A DNA stretch of 64,000 nt from VMDJ01 sp038144195 (GTDB lineage Bacteria > Pseudomonadota > Gammaproteobacteria > Chromatiales > Chromatiaceae): assembly GCA_038144195.1 (NCBI GenBank), contig JAYQNH010000002.1, positions 744,001 to 808,000 of the forward strand, in the 5' to 3' direction. A program made the translations under genes and the position numbers. The notes below the pieces were generated by a model. It was given only the letters and a program-made list of their open reading frames with translations, made no database searches and had not been told where the DNA came from. Positions 63,499-64,000 of this stretch are shown here, piece by piece; the stretch's first letter is position 1; each line of letters begins with the position of its first letter.

Positions 63499-64000
63499 AT
63501 GCAACTGAATCCCTCTGAAATCAGCGAACTGATCAACAACAAGATCGAGAACTACGAAGCTTCAACTGAAGCTCAAAACGAAGGCACCGTAGTTTCTGTA
63601 ACTGACGGTATTGTTCGTATCCACGGTCTAGCAGACGTAATGTCTTACGAAATGCTGGAATTCCCAGGCAACGTATTCGGCTTGGCGCTTAACTTAGAGC
63701 GTGATTCAGTCGGTGCGGATATCTTGGGTGACTACAAAAACATTACTGAAGGTGACTGGGTTAAATGTACCGGTCGCGTATTGGAAGTTCCAACTGGCCC
63801 TGAGCTACTTGGTCGCGTTGTTGATGCGCTGGGTAACCCAATGGACGGTAAAGGTCCTATCAATGCTTCAACTTCAGCACCGATCGAAGAGCAAGCGCCA
63901 GGCGTTATCGACCGTAAGTCGGTAGACCAGCCAGTTCAAACCGGTATCAAAGCGATCGACGCGATGGTTCCAGTAGGTCGTGGTCAGCGTGAGTTGATTA
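63499..64000 (+). CDS. atpA: F0F1 ATP synthase subunit alpha, 3' truncated by window end
   Basis: 167 codons visible of about 510. Begins MQLNPSEISELINNKIENYE and runs through VTDGIVRIHGLADVMSYEML, GDYKNITEGDWVKCTGRVLEVP, GPELLGRVVDALGNPMDGKG and IDAMVPVGRGQREL, just before the Walker A motif. The window end cuts it. Start 14 bp after atpH. Confidence 0.97.
   Translation, partial: MQLNPSEISELINNKIENYEASTEAQNEGTVVSVTDGIVRIHGLADVMSYEMLEFPGNVFGLALNLERDSVGADILGDYKNITEGDWVKCTGRVLEVPTGPELLGRVVDALGNPMDGKGPINASTSAPIEEQAPGVIDRKSVDQPVQTGIKAIDAMVPVGRGQRELI

Noticed and set aside
1..64000. CRISPR arrays, tRNA or rRNA genes, insertion sequences or prophage
   Set aside because: No regularly spaced repeats, cloverleaf sequence, transposase or integrase (other than XerC) or phage gene was recognised.

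Overview
The window is a core chromosomal segment of a gammaproteobacterium around its replication origin. The basis is the gene content: lptM-lysA-dapF-DUF484-xerC, hslVU-DUF971-ubiE-ubiJ-ubiB, glnA-ntrBC, secB, trmL, a UPF0149 protein, and dnaA-dnaN-recF-gyrB back to back with rpmH-rnpA-yidC-mnmE. I cannot name the genus. Several sulfur-related genes (a TusA-like protein beside an MnmA-like PP-loop enzyme, a rhodanese beside a BigR/SqrR-like ArsR regulator, and a possible sulfur-globule-like secreted protein) hint at active sulfane-sulfur metabolism, but no sulfur-oxidation enzyme is present.

Layout. 1-3.4 kb: ubiD (5' end cut off), an SDR protein and a ferredoxin-reductase fusion. 3.4-6.7 kb: minus-strand operon prlC-UPF0149-SH3 protein. 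6.8-11.2 kb: gamma-carbonic anhydrase, hemB-aroE, then argH-tautomerase-HPt-like protein. 11.3-13.2 kb: small secreted proteins and lipoproteins, and an esterase. 13.3-22.5 kb: lysine/cell-wall, recombinase, HslUV protease and ubiquinone genes. 22.5-27.1 kb: DJ-1 protein and the gpmI-envC-ctpA operon. 27.4-32.5 kb: arsR, rhodanese, secB, gpsA, trmL, class 1B pyrD and small hypothetical genes. 32.6-37 kb: ntrC, ntrB and glnA with NtrC sites and a sigma-54 promoter. 37-43.3 kb: PP-loop/TusA/CDF operon, then glyQS-plsC. 43.4-58.9 kb: the origin region (gyrB, recF, dnaN, dnaA on minus; rpmH to yaaA on plus; a transporter; rsmG). 59-64 kb: parAB and the start of the ATP synthase operon (atpA runs off the end).

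A recurring oddity is that about 22 apparent frameshifts interrupt 15 otherwise well-conserved genes, including essential ones such as glyS, gpmI, aroE, pyrD and parA. Nearly all are one-base changes in the length of a short homopolymer. They look like sequencing indels rather than gene decay, so the affected genes are annotated at full reconstructed length.

Chromosome maintenance is clustered: DnaA boxes flank dnaA on both sides, two near-perfect parS sites lie inside recF, and parAB lie about 13 kb away. I saw no CRISPR array, prophage, insertion sequence, tRNA or rRNA, and no convincing novel defence or mobile system. The most unusual items are the sulfur-linked operons, a histidine-less HPt-like protein coupled to a tautomerase, and the origin-proximal arrangement of DnaA boxes and parS.
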